Source: Haloprofundus halophilus (GTDB lineage: Archaea; Halobacteriota; Halobacteria; Halobacteriales; Haloferacaceae). Taken from it: a DNA stretch of 64,000 nt. The notes below the pieces were generated by a model. That model was given only the letters and a program-made list of their open reading frames with translations, searched no databases and was not told the origin of the DNA. This document shows positions 25,053-32,815 of the stretch, in pieces. The translations under genes and the position numbers were made by a program. The stretch is taken from positions 239,547 through 303,546 of the forward strand of contig NZ_QQRR01000003.1 in assembly GCF_003439925.1 (NCBI RefSeq). The letters run 5' to 3'. Numbering within the stretch: position 1 is the first letter of the stretch; the number at the start of each line of letters is the position of its first letter.

Positions 25053-25931
25053 ATGCCGGAAACCGTCGGTATCGTCGGGCTGGGAAACATCGGCGGACAG
25101 ATAGCCGAGGTGCTGGCCGACGCGTACAGTGTCGTCGTCTTCGACATCGACCCCGCGCGGGTGGAGGCGCTCGAACAGCAGGGCGCGTCGGGAGCGGATT
25201 CCGCGGCGGCCGTCGGGGAACGTGCGGATATCGTCTTCCTCTCGCTCCCCGGCGACGGAGCGCTGCACGCCGCGACGCTGAGCGACGACGGGGTGTTGCG
25301 CGGATTGGATGCGGGAGACGTGCTCGTCGACACGAGCACCGTCTCTCCCGCGGCGTCCGAGCGCGTCGCCGACGCCTGCGAGGCCGCCGACGTCGAGTTC
25401 CTTGACGCCCCCGTTAGCGGCGGCGCGCGAAACGCCGAGAGAGGGACGCTCACCGTCCTCGTCGGCGGATCCGACGAGACGGTCGAACGGGTTCGACCCG
25501 TGCTGGAGACGATCAGCGAGACGATTCACCACGTCGGGCCGACCGGCGTGGGCGTGACGCTCAAGGTAGTGAACAACTACGTGCTCGGCCTGAATCAGTT
25601 GGTCCTCTTCGAGGCGCTGTCGATGGCGCGAGCGGCGGGTATCGACGACAAGACGTTCACACGGACGCTCGCCGACTCGTCCGGCGCGTCCTACGCGCTC
25701 GACCGGGATATGGAACGGTTCGTCATCCCCGACGAGTACGACTCCGAGTTCACCCTGTCGCTGATGCGCAAGGACGTCTCGCTGGCCGAATCGTTCGCTG
25801 CCGACAACGACGTTCCCCTTCTGTTGGGCGGAGCCAGCGGCCTCTACCGCATCGGGGAGGCGATGGGGTACGGCGAGTTGGACGCTTCGGCCATCGTGAA
25901 ACTGTACGAGGCGCTGAGAACGGAGCGATGA
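25053..25931 (+). CDS. 3-hydroxyisobutyrate dehydrogenase-like NAD(P)-binding protein (paralogue)
   Basis: This 292-residue beta-hydroxyacid dehydrogenase has IVGLGNIGGQIAEVL (GxGxxG 9-14), DAPVSGGARNAERG and catalytic Lys171 in LKVVNNYVLGLNQ. It is clearly related to, but diverged from, the protein encoded divergently at 23962-24834. ATG 25053 is chosen; a GTG at 25047 would add two residues. Its stop overlaps the start of the cyclase gene (ATGA), so the pair is coupled and probably acts in sequence. Confidence 0.9.
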   Translation: MPETVGIVGLGNIGGQIAEVLADAYSVVVFDIDPARVEALEQQGASGADSAAAVGERADIVFLSLPGDGALHAATLSDDGVLRGLDAGDVLVDTSTVSPAASERVADACEAADVEFLDAPVSGGARNAERGTLTVLVGGSDETVERVRPVLETISETIHHVGPTGVGVTLKVVNNYVLGLNQLVLFEALSMARAAGIDDKTFTRTLADSSGASYALDRDMERFVIPDEYDSEFTLSLMRKDVSLAESFAADNDVPLLLGGASGLYRIGEAMGYGELDASAIVKLYEALRTER

Positions 25932-26722
25932 CCGACGAGACGAGTGGCGAACGCGCGTCGACAACGAAGAGCAGGTGCTCGGCGGCTACGGAGAGCGGGC
26001 GCGAGTCGACAGCGAATAACGGGTGCGAACCGGCTACAGAGAGCGAGTACGAGTCGGCTACGGCGGACAATGGCTGGGTCGACCTCTCACAACCGTTCTC
26101 CGACGACATGCCGCACCCGCCGGCGGTTCCGGCACCGGCGTTCGAGACGGTGAGAGACGTCGCGGAGGACCGAATCAACGTTCAGCAGTACACGGCCGCG
26201 ACGCACGTCGGAACCCACGTCGACGCACCGCGACACTTCGTCGAGGGCGGCGCGACGATAGACGAGTTGCCGCTCGACCGCTTCGCCGGTGACGGCGTCT
26301 TCCTCGACGTTTCGACCGACGATGCGCGGGAGATAACCGTCGAGGACGTAGAGCAGGCCGACGGGACCGTTCGGGAGAACGACATCGTGCTGTTGTACAC
26401 CGGGTGGCAGGAGAAGTACGGGACGCCGGAGTACGTGTCCCATCCGTGGCTCTCGGTCGACCTCGCGGAGTGGCTGGTCGAACGGGGGGTGAAGATGGTT
26501 GCGACGGACACGTTGACGCCGGATATTCCGCCGCCGCGGCGGCCGGAAGGGTGGATGGCGTTTCCCGTCCACCGGACGCTGCTGGCCGAGGGAGTACTCG
26601 TCGCCGAGAACCTGACTAACCTCGACACTCACGTGGGGAAGCGACTCGAAGTGCAGGGGTTCCCGGTGAAGATTCGCGACGGCGACGGCGCACCGGTGCG
26701 GTTCGTCGCCCGGCGTCGGTGA
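25928..26722 (+). CDS. Cyclase family protein (kynurenine-formamidase-like hydrolase)
   Basis: This 264-residue protein has the family metal motif ATHVGTHVDAPRHF (about 91-104), followed by DVSTDDAREITVEDVE and a distal block EGWMAFPVHRTLLAEGVLVAENL. Members hydrolyse N-formylkynurenine, isatin or cyclic amides using Mn or Zn. The first 49 residues are low-complexity Ser/Thr/Glu/Asn with an internal 16-17-residue duplication and are absent from typical family members, so translation may really begin later. It is coupled by ATGA to the dehydrogenase upstream. Confidence 0.88.
   Translation: MTDETSGERASTTKSRCSAATESGRESTANNGCEPATESEYESATADNGWVDLSQPFSDDMPHPPAVPAPAFETVRDVAEDRINVQQYTAATHVGTHVDAPRHFVEGGATIDELPLDRFAGDGVFLDVSTDDAREITVEDVEQADGTVRENDIVLLYTGWQEKYGTPEYVSHPWLSVDLAEWLVERGVKMVATDTLTPDIPPPRRPEGWMAFPVHRTLLAEGVLVAENLTNLDTHVGKRLEVQGFPVKIRDGDGAPVRFVARRR
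25974..26076 (+). repeat. In-frame duplication in the N-terminal tail of the cyclase gene
   Basis: Two adjacent units encode CSAATESGRESTANNG (residues 17-32) and CEPATESEYESATADNG (33-49). The DNA copies are about 50 bp and imperfect. The duplicated part precedes the conserved catalytic domain. Confidence 0.7.
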
Positions 26723-26848
26723 CACTCGACCGAAGCGATGGGTTCCTCGGCGAACTCCTTTCCGCGGCCGAGGTGGCGACGTAGGTTTCCTGTTTCGCTC
26801 CGGAATCGGTCGCAGAGATGCGACTCAGACTGTCGGACCGGCCCGGAG

Positions 26849-27011
26849 CTAGCCAGACTGCCCGAAGCCAGCGGGACTGGAGATTATCGCCGCGCTGTAT
26901 CCGTTTCCGCCGCCGTCGCTGAGACAGCCCGCGACCGCGGTCGCACCGAACACGGCCCCGACGCGAGAACCGACCGTCGGGTGAGTGTTTTCGGTTCTGT
27001 TCGGTCGCCAT
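26849..27011 (-). pseudogene. Remnant of a BMP/PnrA-type nucleoside-binding lipoprotein gene
   Basis: From ATG 27011 the minus strand encodes a Tat-like start (MATEQNRKHSPDGRFSRRG). A frame change near the twin-arginine site leads to AVFGATAVAGCLSDGGGNG, a perfect haloarchaeal lipobox and linker, and then YSAAIISSPAGFGQSG before a stop at 26849. The last part resembles the first strand of BMP/PnrA binding proteins. The rest of the gene is missing, so this is a decayed 5' end with a frameshift and truncation. A TATA-like tctatacg sits about 25 nt upstream of the ATG. Confidence 0.6.
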
Positions 27012-27247
27012 CTGTGTTCTTTCGTCGTGTCGTATAGACGTTAATTGTCGACGACATGATAATTGTGCGTGTGACGGTACCGAGGACCTATACTACTCCA
27101 AGCGCTCCACATCGTCCGCACAGACGACGCCAACCGACTCCCTCGAACTTTGAAAGCGCCCCAGCTTCCGTGGCCATCTCCGCCAACCACCTCTGACGAG
27201 CGAGCGGTGGTCGGCACTCGTCCGCGGGTCAGGTGACCCGCGGCACG

Positions 27248-28633
27248 TCACACCCCGTAGTCGACGAGTCTGTCGAGGAGGGCCGCGGTCGTCCGAACGC
27301 CGCTCTCGAAGCAGTCGAGGGCGAGGTTCTCGTCGGGTGAGTGGTTGTTCTCGTCGCTGTTGGCGTACGGGACGACGACGACGGGCGTCTCCAGGTGGCG
27401 AGCGAACGCCGCCGTCGGAAGCGACCCGCCGAGCGTCGGCTTGAGGATGGGTTCGGTGTTCCAGCCCTCGGCGACCGCGTCCAGAATCGGCTTCCGTGCG
27501 GGATGGTCGAGGGGCGTCCGCTGGGGCGACATCGTTCCGAACTTCGACACCTCCACGTCGACGGTCCCGGACGCGTGGTTTTCGACGTGGCTGCAGAACT
27601 TCTCGTAGACCTCGTCGGGGTCCTGGTCGGCGACCAGTCGCATGTCCATCTTCAGCTTCGCGGTCGAGGGGACGATAGTCTTAGTCCCCTCGCCGCCGTA
27701 GCCGCTCGCGAACCCCGCGATGTTGAGCGTCGGATAGTACAACAGTTTTTCGAGATAGGAGTCGCCGGGACCGTTAGCGAACCCTCCGATGTCGAGGTCG
27801 GCTTCGACGGCCTCGGCGTCGAACGGCATCGCGTCGAGCGCCTCGCGGTCGAGGTCGGTGATGGGTCGCACGTCGTCGTAGAAGCCGTCGATCGTGACCC
27901 GACCGTCGTCGTCCTTCATCGAGGAGAGGATGCGGTTGAGTTCCCAGGCGGGGTTCGGAACCGGGCCGCCGTAGTTGCCCGAGTGGAGGTCGCGGTTCGG
28001 CCCCGTCGCGTCGAGCTGGACGTAGAGCATCCCGCGGGCGCCCATCAGGACGTGCGGACGTCCCGAGGCGTCGATGGGGCCGTCGGCCACGTACGTCAGG
28101 TCGGCGGCGAGTTCGTCGGCGCGTTCCTCGACGACCTGGTCGAGGTGGGGGCTTCCACTCTCCTCCTCGCCTTCGAGAAGGAGGGTCACGTTTACGGGGA
28201 GACCGGTCGTCTCGCGGAGCGCTCGAACCGCACAGAGGTGGGCGAACCACTGGCCCTTGTTGTCGCCCGCGCCCCGCGCGTAGATACGCTCGCGGCCGTC
28301 CGGTCCCTCGCGGACGGTCGGTTCGAACGGCGGCGAGGTCCACTCGTCGGGGTCCACTGGCTGGACGTCGTAGTGGCCGTACAGCAGGAGAGTCGGCCGG
28401 TCGTCCGCCGACTCGTCGGCTTCGGCGTGCGCGATGATCGCAGGCTGGCCGTCAGTCTCGACCGTCTCGGTCTCGTCGAACCCGTACTCGCGACAGAGTC
28501 GCTCCGCGAGGTCGGTGCACTCTGCGACACCCTCGCCGGTCGCACTGATGGAGGGCTGTTCGAGGAGTCCGAGGAGGTCTTCGAGGAAGTCGTCGAACCG
28601 TTCGTCGACGTAGTCGTCGGGAGCGTCAGCCAT
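27248..28633 (-). CDS. M20 family dipeptidase/amidohydrolase
   Basis: This 461-residue M20 metallopeptidase is of the carnosinase/CNDP-like type. Zinc-site motifs are LLYGHYDVQPVDP (His and Asp), ARGAGDNKGQW (Asp), LEGEEESGSPHL (catalytic Glu and Zn Glu) and a C-terminal His in NNHSPDENLALD. A dimerisation domain spans about 205-370. It would cleave dipeptides or N-acyl amino acids in the cytoplasm. It is monocistronic and ends the catabolic island, with a 525-bp stretch containing a gene remnant downstream. Confidence 0.93.
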   Translation of the reverse strand: MADAPDDYVDERFDDFLEDLLGLLEQPSISATGEGVAECTDLAERLCREYGFDETETVETDGQPAIIAHAEADESADDRPTLLLYGHYDVQPVDPDEWTSPPFEPTVREGPDGRERIYARGAGDNKGQWFAHLCAVRALRETTGLPVNVTLLLEGEEESGSPHLDQVVEERADELAADLTYVADGPIDASGRPHVLMGARGMLYVQLDATGPNRDLHSGNYGGPVPNPAWELNRILSSMKDDDGRVTIDGFYDDVRPITDLDREALDAMPFDAEAVEADLDIGGFANGPGDSYLEKLLYYPTLNIAGFASGYGGEGTKTIVPSTAKLKMDMRLVADQDPDEVYEKFCSHVENHASGTVDVEVSKFGTMSPQRTPLDHPARKPILDAVAEGWNTEPILKPTLGGSLPTAAFARHLETPVVVVPYANSDENNHSPDENLALDCFESGVRTTAALLDRLVDYGV

Positions 28634-28846
28634 GGGAGATTACCACACTACCTCCGGGGAGAACGAGCAGGGTTATCAAAGTTTCTTGGCCGGTGGCGAC
28701 TCAGTTCGACGGGGCGTAGAGAGGAGACAGTTCGTCGTCATCTCAGAGGGAACTCGCATGTCGAAGGTAGTGGAGGGGTGAAGCGGTCACACTCGGTAAT
28801 CGACCAGCGCCGGGAAGGAGAATCCAGGGGGACGACAGCCTCGTCG

Positions 28847-29359
28847 TCAGGACTCTTCGAGCAACGAGCTCGCTCGTTGCACGTAGCTGTTCGCGTCCCA
28901 GCTACGGACGTCGCTCACCTCGTCGAGAAGTCGCCGTGCATCGGCCGCTGATAGCTGTCCAGTTCGAACGAGAACCGAGAGCAGCGTCGGTGTCGTGACG
29001 AGTCGGGTATCAGCGAGTGAGGCGTGGACCAAGCCGAGTTGGTTGAACTCGTCGCAGAGGAAGAGCGTAGCATCGAGGTCGTTCGCGAGGGTGACGGCCG
29101 CGTTTTCACCGTCATCGAGCGGAAACTCGGCATCGAGGTCGGCCACCCGTGTCGTGAACGAATCGGCTCGGTCGAGCACGGCGGACGCGGCGCGTCCGTG
29201 GACGTCATCGTACGAGGCGATCTCTCGGAGTTCTTCGACGACCGCCGTTGGGACGACGACCTCGTACCGGGATAGACAGAGTGAGAGTGGATCGGGGTCG
29301 TCGTCAGTAACGACTCCGAGACTCACGAGGGCGGAGGCGTCTGCGACGAGCCGCGACAT
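28847..29359 (-). CDS. PIN-domain nuclease, toxin of a VapC/DUF3368-like pair
   Basis: This 170-residue protein has a PIN-like fold with the acidic residues expected for a Mg-dependent RNase: Asp7 in VADASALVSL, Glu42-Glu43 in AVVEELREI, Asp82/Asp83/Glu85 in LDDGENAAVTLAND, and Asp103 in LFLCDEFNQLG. The DGE(x)xA pattern fits the DUF3368 subgroup. Its ATG immediately follows the stop of the upstream small gene, the usual layout for an antitoxin-toxin operon. It probably cleaves RNA when free of its partner. Confidence 0.75.
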   Translation of the reverse strand: MSRLVADASALVSLGVVTDDDPDPLSLCLSRYEVVVPTAVVEELREIASYDDVHGRAASAVLDRADSFTTRVADLDAEFPLDDGENAAVTLANDLDATLFLCDEFNQLGLVHASLADTRLVTTPTLLSVLVRTGQLSAADARRLLDEVSDVRSWDANSYVQRASSLLEES

Positions 29360-29662
29360 CTATGCGTCGGCGACCTCGTCGACGAAGGCCTCGTCCAGTT
29401 GCTGTTTCAACACCCGGAAGTTTGCCGCCTCTTCGGCGCCGACGAGCGCTCTGAGTTGTTCGAAAGTGATCTCGTCGTCGTAGTAGGCGGCGGCGATCTC
29501 CTGAGTGAGTGCGTCGTCGTGAGCGGCGTCTTGGAGGTACTCCCGAAGCGCGGTCACGAGGACGTCTGTACGGTCTTCCCCGAGGACTGCGGCCAGCGCG
29601 TCGGCTCGGTCGATAAGCCGATTTGGGGCCCGAAACTGCACGCGCTTCTTGTCGGTGCTCAT
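29360..29662 (-). CDS. Antitoxin-like protein (UPF0175/ribbon-helix-helix type)
   Basis: This 100-residue protein begins STDKKRVQFRAPNRLIDRADALAAVLGEDRTDVLVTALREYL, a ribbon-helix-helix-like DNA-binding start. It continues with AAAYYDDEITFEQLRALVGAEEAANFRVLKQQL, which resembles UPF0175. ATG 29662 is chosen over upstream in-frame codons because it begins at the conserved domain. It is directly abutted by the PIN gene. It probably neutralises the PIN nuclease and autoregulates the pair, and it lies next to the replicon-maintenance genes. Confidence 0.7.
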   Translation of the reverse strand: MSTDKKRVQFRAPNRLIDRADALAAVLGEDRTDVLVTALREYLQDAAHDDALTQEIAAAYYDDEITFEQLRALVGAEEAANFRVLKQQLDEAFVDEVADA

Positions 29663-29997
29663 GATGTGTACATTGTGAGCCAACTCACTTAGTCGTTTTC
29701 GTGTGTACGGGTTGTTCTGAAACGAGGCTATCCTCCGAAACTGCGGGACCTCACAGCCTAGGCCAGTACCCGATTTCAATATAGCGACATAGGATATATG
29801 AATCAGACATCGAAAATGGCCCATCCAATCGGTGTTCACACAGACCGTAAGAGTCTGTTAGTTCCCAAAATATATACGCCAGTTGTCTGAATACGCGTAC
29901 CACCCGAAAATGTCCGTCTCAGAACGTAACCTCGACACAGCGAGGCTGCTACCCCGAAATTTGATCGTTCAACACCAACGACAGGAGGAACACGTTC
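29663..29997. other. 335-bp intergenic region with divergent promoters
   Basis: It separates the antitoxin-toxin pair from the recombinase-like gene. A TATA-like caaaatatatacgcc (29866-29880) points toward a possible 31-residue ORF beginning at ATG 29910. The recombinase start is preceded by a Shine-Dalgarno-like aggagg. The left part (29700-29850) shows no feature I can support. Confidence 0.45.
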
Positions 29998-30005
29998 GTG
30001 AGTGA
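29910..30005 (+). CDS. Possible 31-residue ORF overlapping the recombinase start
   Basis: MSVSERNLDTARLLPRNL... starts about 30 nt after a TATA-like element and ends overlapping GTG 29998. It could be a leader cistron for the recombinase gene. No family is recognised. Confidence 0.25.
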   Translation: MSVSERNLDTARLLPRNLIVQHQRQEEHVRE

Positions 30006-31290
30006 GAGTCTCAGCGCTGCCGGACGCGACTGGGAGGACGTCGACGACATCTCGTGGACGCTTCTCGACCTCGACGAACTCGTCGAGGTTTACTGGACGG
30101 TCGTTTCCCCGTTACTGGAGGCGGACGGGCTAGATCCGCAGCACGAGAAACCAACCCATCAGTGGCTTCGGTCACATGGACTCCGACCACTGCTGTACGC
30201 GCTCCGAGAGTACCACGACAGGACGTTCACACAGTTTTGGACCGAAACCCTGGGACTCGAATCGTCGACGGCAGTGTACGAGTGGGCAACAGAAGACGAG
30301 CAAACGCTCGAAGCCGTCGAGTCGTTTCTCTCGTCGCGTCGTGAGCGAAAAGGGCTCGCCGAATCGTCGGTCGAGACGCTTCGTTACCGACTCAATCGGT
30401 ATATCGAGGCGTATCGAGCCGAAAACGATACTGACGACCTAGTGACGCCGATCGCCCGCGAGAGCGACGTTCCCGTGTACAAAGCGGTGGATGCCTGCTG
30501 GGCGGCGTTCGACCGACTCCACGCCGAACTCGACAGTCCGCAGACCAAGCGTCGAGTCCACCTCGCCGTCTCGAACTGGTACGCACACCTCATCCGCCGG
30601 AAGTGGGCGAAAGTAAACCCGGCGGACGGACTCGACGACGAGTTCGACTGGTCACGGTCGGACAGCGGTGAGAATACGGACACACCCTGTCTGTCGAGTG
30701 CGCACGTGAAAGCGCTCTACAGCGCTGCCGACGACCACGAAGAACGCTTGCTCGTGCTCGCTCTCTGTGCGTGGGGACTCCGTCCGAACGAAGTCGCTAA
30801 GCTACACGTCGACCAGTTCGTCTTGGACGTTCCCGACGACGACATCCCCTACATCGACTTTCGACAGCGAAAGAACGGCCCCGGAGAGGTGTCGCTGTTG
30901 TACGGTCGAGCGGAACTCGACCGTCGTCTCGCGGCTGGAGCTGACAGCGAAAACTGGAACGGCTACTTGTTCCCGTCCCCACACGCGTCTCGCAGACACA
31001 TCTCGCGATGGACGGTCTGGAACCGATTCACCGATCTGGCCGAGCGTGCAGGGTTGCCCGACGAAATCGACGGCGTCTCGCCCGCCCCAAAGATGGGTCG
31101 TCGATTCTGGTACGACGCCTACTCCGCATCGCTCGACGTAGTGCTCGGAAGTCTCGACGAGATCGCCGCCGAGCAAGGGAGTTCGAGCGCCGAAGTCGTC
31201 CTCCAGAACTACCTCTCGGACTCCCGAACGCGCCACCTTCGACGCGAGTACATGCGCGAACAGTTAGCTGCGGCGTTCGAAAATCAGTGA
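29998..31290 (+). CDS. Tyrosine-recombinase/integrase-like protein
   Basis: This 430-residue protein has a helical N-terminal SAM-like part (about 100-215: EAVESFLSSRRERKGLAESSVETLRYRLNRYI) and a catalytic-like C-terminal domain. Arg262 in LCAWGLRPNEVAKLHVDQF matches box I, Lys292 in FRQRKNGPG matches the beta-hairpin Lys, and Lys365-x-x-Arg368 in PKMGRRFWYD stands where HxxR is usual. Tyr405 in LQNYLSDS is the candidate nucleophile. GTG 29998 has a Shine-Dalgarno-like aggagg 11 bases upstream. The His-to-Lys change may alter activity. It sits beside a 13-bp iteron array and par genes, suggesting a role in plasmid resolution or integration. Confidence 0.72.
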   Translation: MSESLSAAGRDWEDVDDISWTLLDLDELVEVYWTVVSPLLEADGLDPQHEKPTHQWLRSHGLRPLLYALREYHDRTFTQFWTETLGLESSTAVYEWATEDEQTLEAVESFLSSRRERKGLAESSVETLRYRLNRYIEAYRAENDTDDLVTPIARESDVPVYKAVDACWAAFDRLHAELDSPQTKRRVHLAVSNWYAHLIRRKWAKVNPADGLDDEFDWSRSDSGENTDTPCLSSAHVKALYSAADDHEERLLVLALCAWGLRPNEVAKLHVDQFVLDVPDDDIPYIDFRQRKNGPGEVSLLYGRAELDRRLAAGADSENWNGYLFPSPHASRRHISRWTVWNRFTDLAERAGLPDEIDGVSPAPKMGRRFWYDAYSASLDVVLGSLDEIAAEQGSSSAEVVLQNYLSDSRTRHLRREYMREQLAAAFENQ

Positions 31291-31385
31291 GAGAGTTTGG
31301 CCGCCATCCGGCGAAGTCGGTTCGCGGTCCGAGTTGAGTCCATCCGATACCTCTAGTCGTGTCGTTCGTGGGGTACGTAGAGTAC

Positions 31386-31593
31386 GTTCATGTGCTGGAT
31401 TCATACGACACATTCACAGAGTTCGTGTAGTAGTGGTTGGCATGAGGTGCGGCCATCGAGTGTATTCATAAAACAGGCCCAAGGCATGGATTCATGAAGT
31501 GTGTTCAGGAGGTGTAGTCATGAAATGTGTTCATGAAGTGTGTTCATCCCGAGTATCCAGGACCAAGATACATTGTTCGCATCATATGCCGAC
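31386..31593. repeat. 13-bp iteron array, strictly phased core (16 units)
   Basis: Sixteen contiguous 13-bp units start at 31386 and keep exact phase to 31593. The consensus is close to RTTCATgAagtGT; good copies are attcatgaagtgt (31490), gttcaggaggtgt (31503) and gttcatgaagtgt (31529). The units have no spacers, so this is not CRISPR. The position upstream of parA fits a partition centromere of iteron type or an iteron-controlled replication site. Confidence 0.8.
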
Positions 31594-31602
31594 AGGATGT
31601 AC

Positions 31603-31704
31603 GTTCGTGAGGTGGATTCAGAGAATGTTCGGAGCAGATGTTCACCAAATGTGTTCACCAAGAGTATTCAACGACCGCATTCATTTGTTCTGTTCAGTGT
31701 GTTG
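31603..31704. repeat. 13-bp iteron array, second block
   Basis: Units resume out of phase with the first block: gttcgtgaggtgg (31603), attcagagaatgt (31616), then after an 11-bp step gttcaccaaatgt (31640), gttcaccaagagt (31653), attcaacgaccgc (31666), attcatttgttct (31679) and gttcagtgtgttg (31692). The conserved core is RTTCA every 13 bp. Confidence 0.72.
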
Positions 31705-31808
31705 GTCGGCCAAAACAGCAGATAGAGGCTCTCTAGTGGTGAATATGAACCGGGTAGTCTCGAGCATAGATTCCTTTTAACCGTCGAAAAGTGCCCTCAA
31801 GTCACCCC

Positions 31809-31894
31809 ATTCAGAGAGCAGATCGGCATGTTTGTTCAGTAGATATGTTCATTAGATACATTCAGTGCATTCATCCATGATGTTCACTCATTGG
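31809..31894. repeat. 13-bp iteron-like units next to the parA promoter
   Basis: attcagagagcag (31809), gttcagtagatat (31834), gttcattagatac (31847), attcatccatgat (31869) and gttcactcattgg (31882) repeat the RTTCA core. They lie within 130 bp of the parA start, so the binding protein could both mark the centromere and repress parA. The gap 31705-31808 holds a TATA-like ccttttaacc (31774-31783). Confidence 0.6.
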
Positions 31895-31939
31895 TGTGTC
31901 TGACGTACTTTCAAGAGGGGTGCCACTCATGAAGGGTAC

Positions 31940-32815
31940 ATGTTAGCGTACTCGACGTACAGTGAGGCTGGCGGGGTGGGCAAAACCACGACCGCAGCGA
32001 ACTTGGCGGTCGCACACGCGCGTGCGGGACTCAAGCCACTCGTCGTCCCACTCGACCCCCAAGACGGTGACCTCTCTCGACTCTTCGGCGTCGACGACCA
32101 ACGAACCGAACCGGTTGACAACCTCGTTCGTCACATGATCCGTCGTCCGAAAGGCGAGTTCGACGACCTGGTTCGGACGGTCGAAGGTGTCGACATCGTT
32201 CCCGAACACAACATGCTCTCGGATCTTGCCGAGTACCTCCAGCGAGAGAAAGACCAATCGGAGGCGATGGGTGAAGCGTTCGGGGTACACGCGCAACTGC
32301 TCCGCGTTCTCAGTGAGGCGAACGTTCCCGACGAGTACGACGTTCTCATCTGCGACCCACCCGCGACGGAGGGGCCGCATCTATACAACGCGATTCACGC
32401 TACTCGGTCGCTCGTCATCCCCGTCGAACCGAGTGCGAAGGGACGGGCGGCGGTCGAAGGATTGGAAGCACTCGTCGCCGGCTTCGAAGATCAGCTCGGC
32501 ATCGACGTCGGTGTGCTCGCCGCCGTTCCAGTCGCGTTCAAAGATACCCGAGACCAGCGCACCGTTCTCGACGAGATCGACTACGCGATTCCGGAGGTCG
32601 TCGGCGAGCGGGCGTCGTTGATGGAGGGTTGCTGGATGCAGCAGTGTTCCGCGTTTACCTACGTCCGTGAGCACCGCGACCGCCACCGCGAGTACGAACT
32701 GGAGACGCTCGCGCAGTTTGACCGACTCGCACGCCATCTGGAGGAAACGGTGGGTATCGAAGCGCCGAACCCTCCAGAACCGGGTGACCTCACGCACGAG
32801 GTGCCACTGCCATGA
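31940..32815 (+). CDS. parA: ParA-family partition ATPase
   Basis: This 291-residue P-loop ATPase has the deviant Walker A motif of ParA/MinD proteins, EAGGVGKTTTAANLAVA (about 9-25), with the signature lysine. Walker A' is VPLDPQDGDLSRLFG, and Walker B is YDVLICDPPATEG. It would form ATP-dependent dimers on the nucleoid and move plasmid copies bound by an adaptor. There is no N-terminal HTH, as in type Ib ParA proteins. It overlaps the next small gene by ATGA, and 13-bp iterons lie upstream, which is the type Ib arrangement. Confidence 0.9.
   Translation: MLAYSTYSEAGGVGKTTTAANLAVAHARAGLKPLVVPLDPQDGDLSRLFGVDDQRTEPVDNLVRHMIRRPKGEFDDLVRTVEGVDIVPEHNMLSDLAEYLQREKDQSEAMGEAFGVHAQLLRVLSEANVPDEYDVLICDPPATEGPHLYNAIHATRSLVIPVEPSAKGRAAVEGLEALVAGFEDQLGIDVGVLAAVPVAFKDTRDQRTVLDEIDYAIPEVVGERASLMEGCWMQQCSAFTYVREHRDRHREYELETLAQFDRLARHLEETVGIEAPNPPEPGDLTHEVPLP

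Noticed and set aside
27341..28951. 536-codon open frame antisense to the M20 peptidase gene
   Set aside because: The minus-strand M20 protein has complete zinc motifs; the plus-strand product shows no domain and runs across the gene's start into the spacer.
31386..31894. CRISPR array
   Set aside because: Units are 13 bp, directly abutting and degenerate, with no unique spacers and no cas genes nearby.
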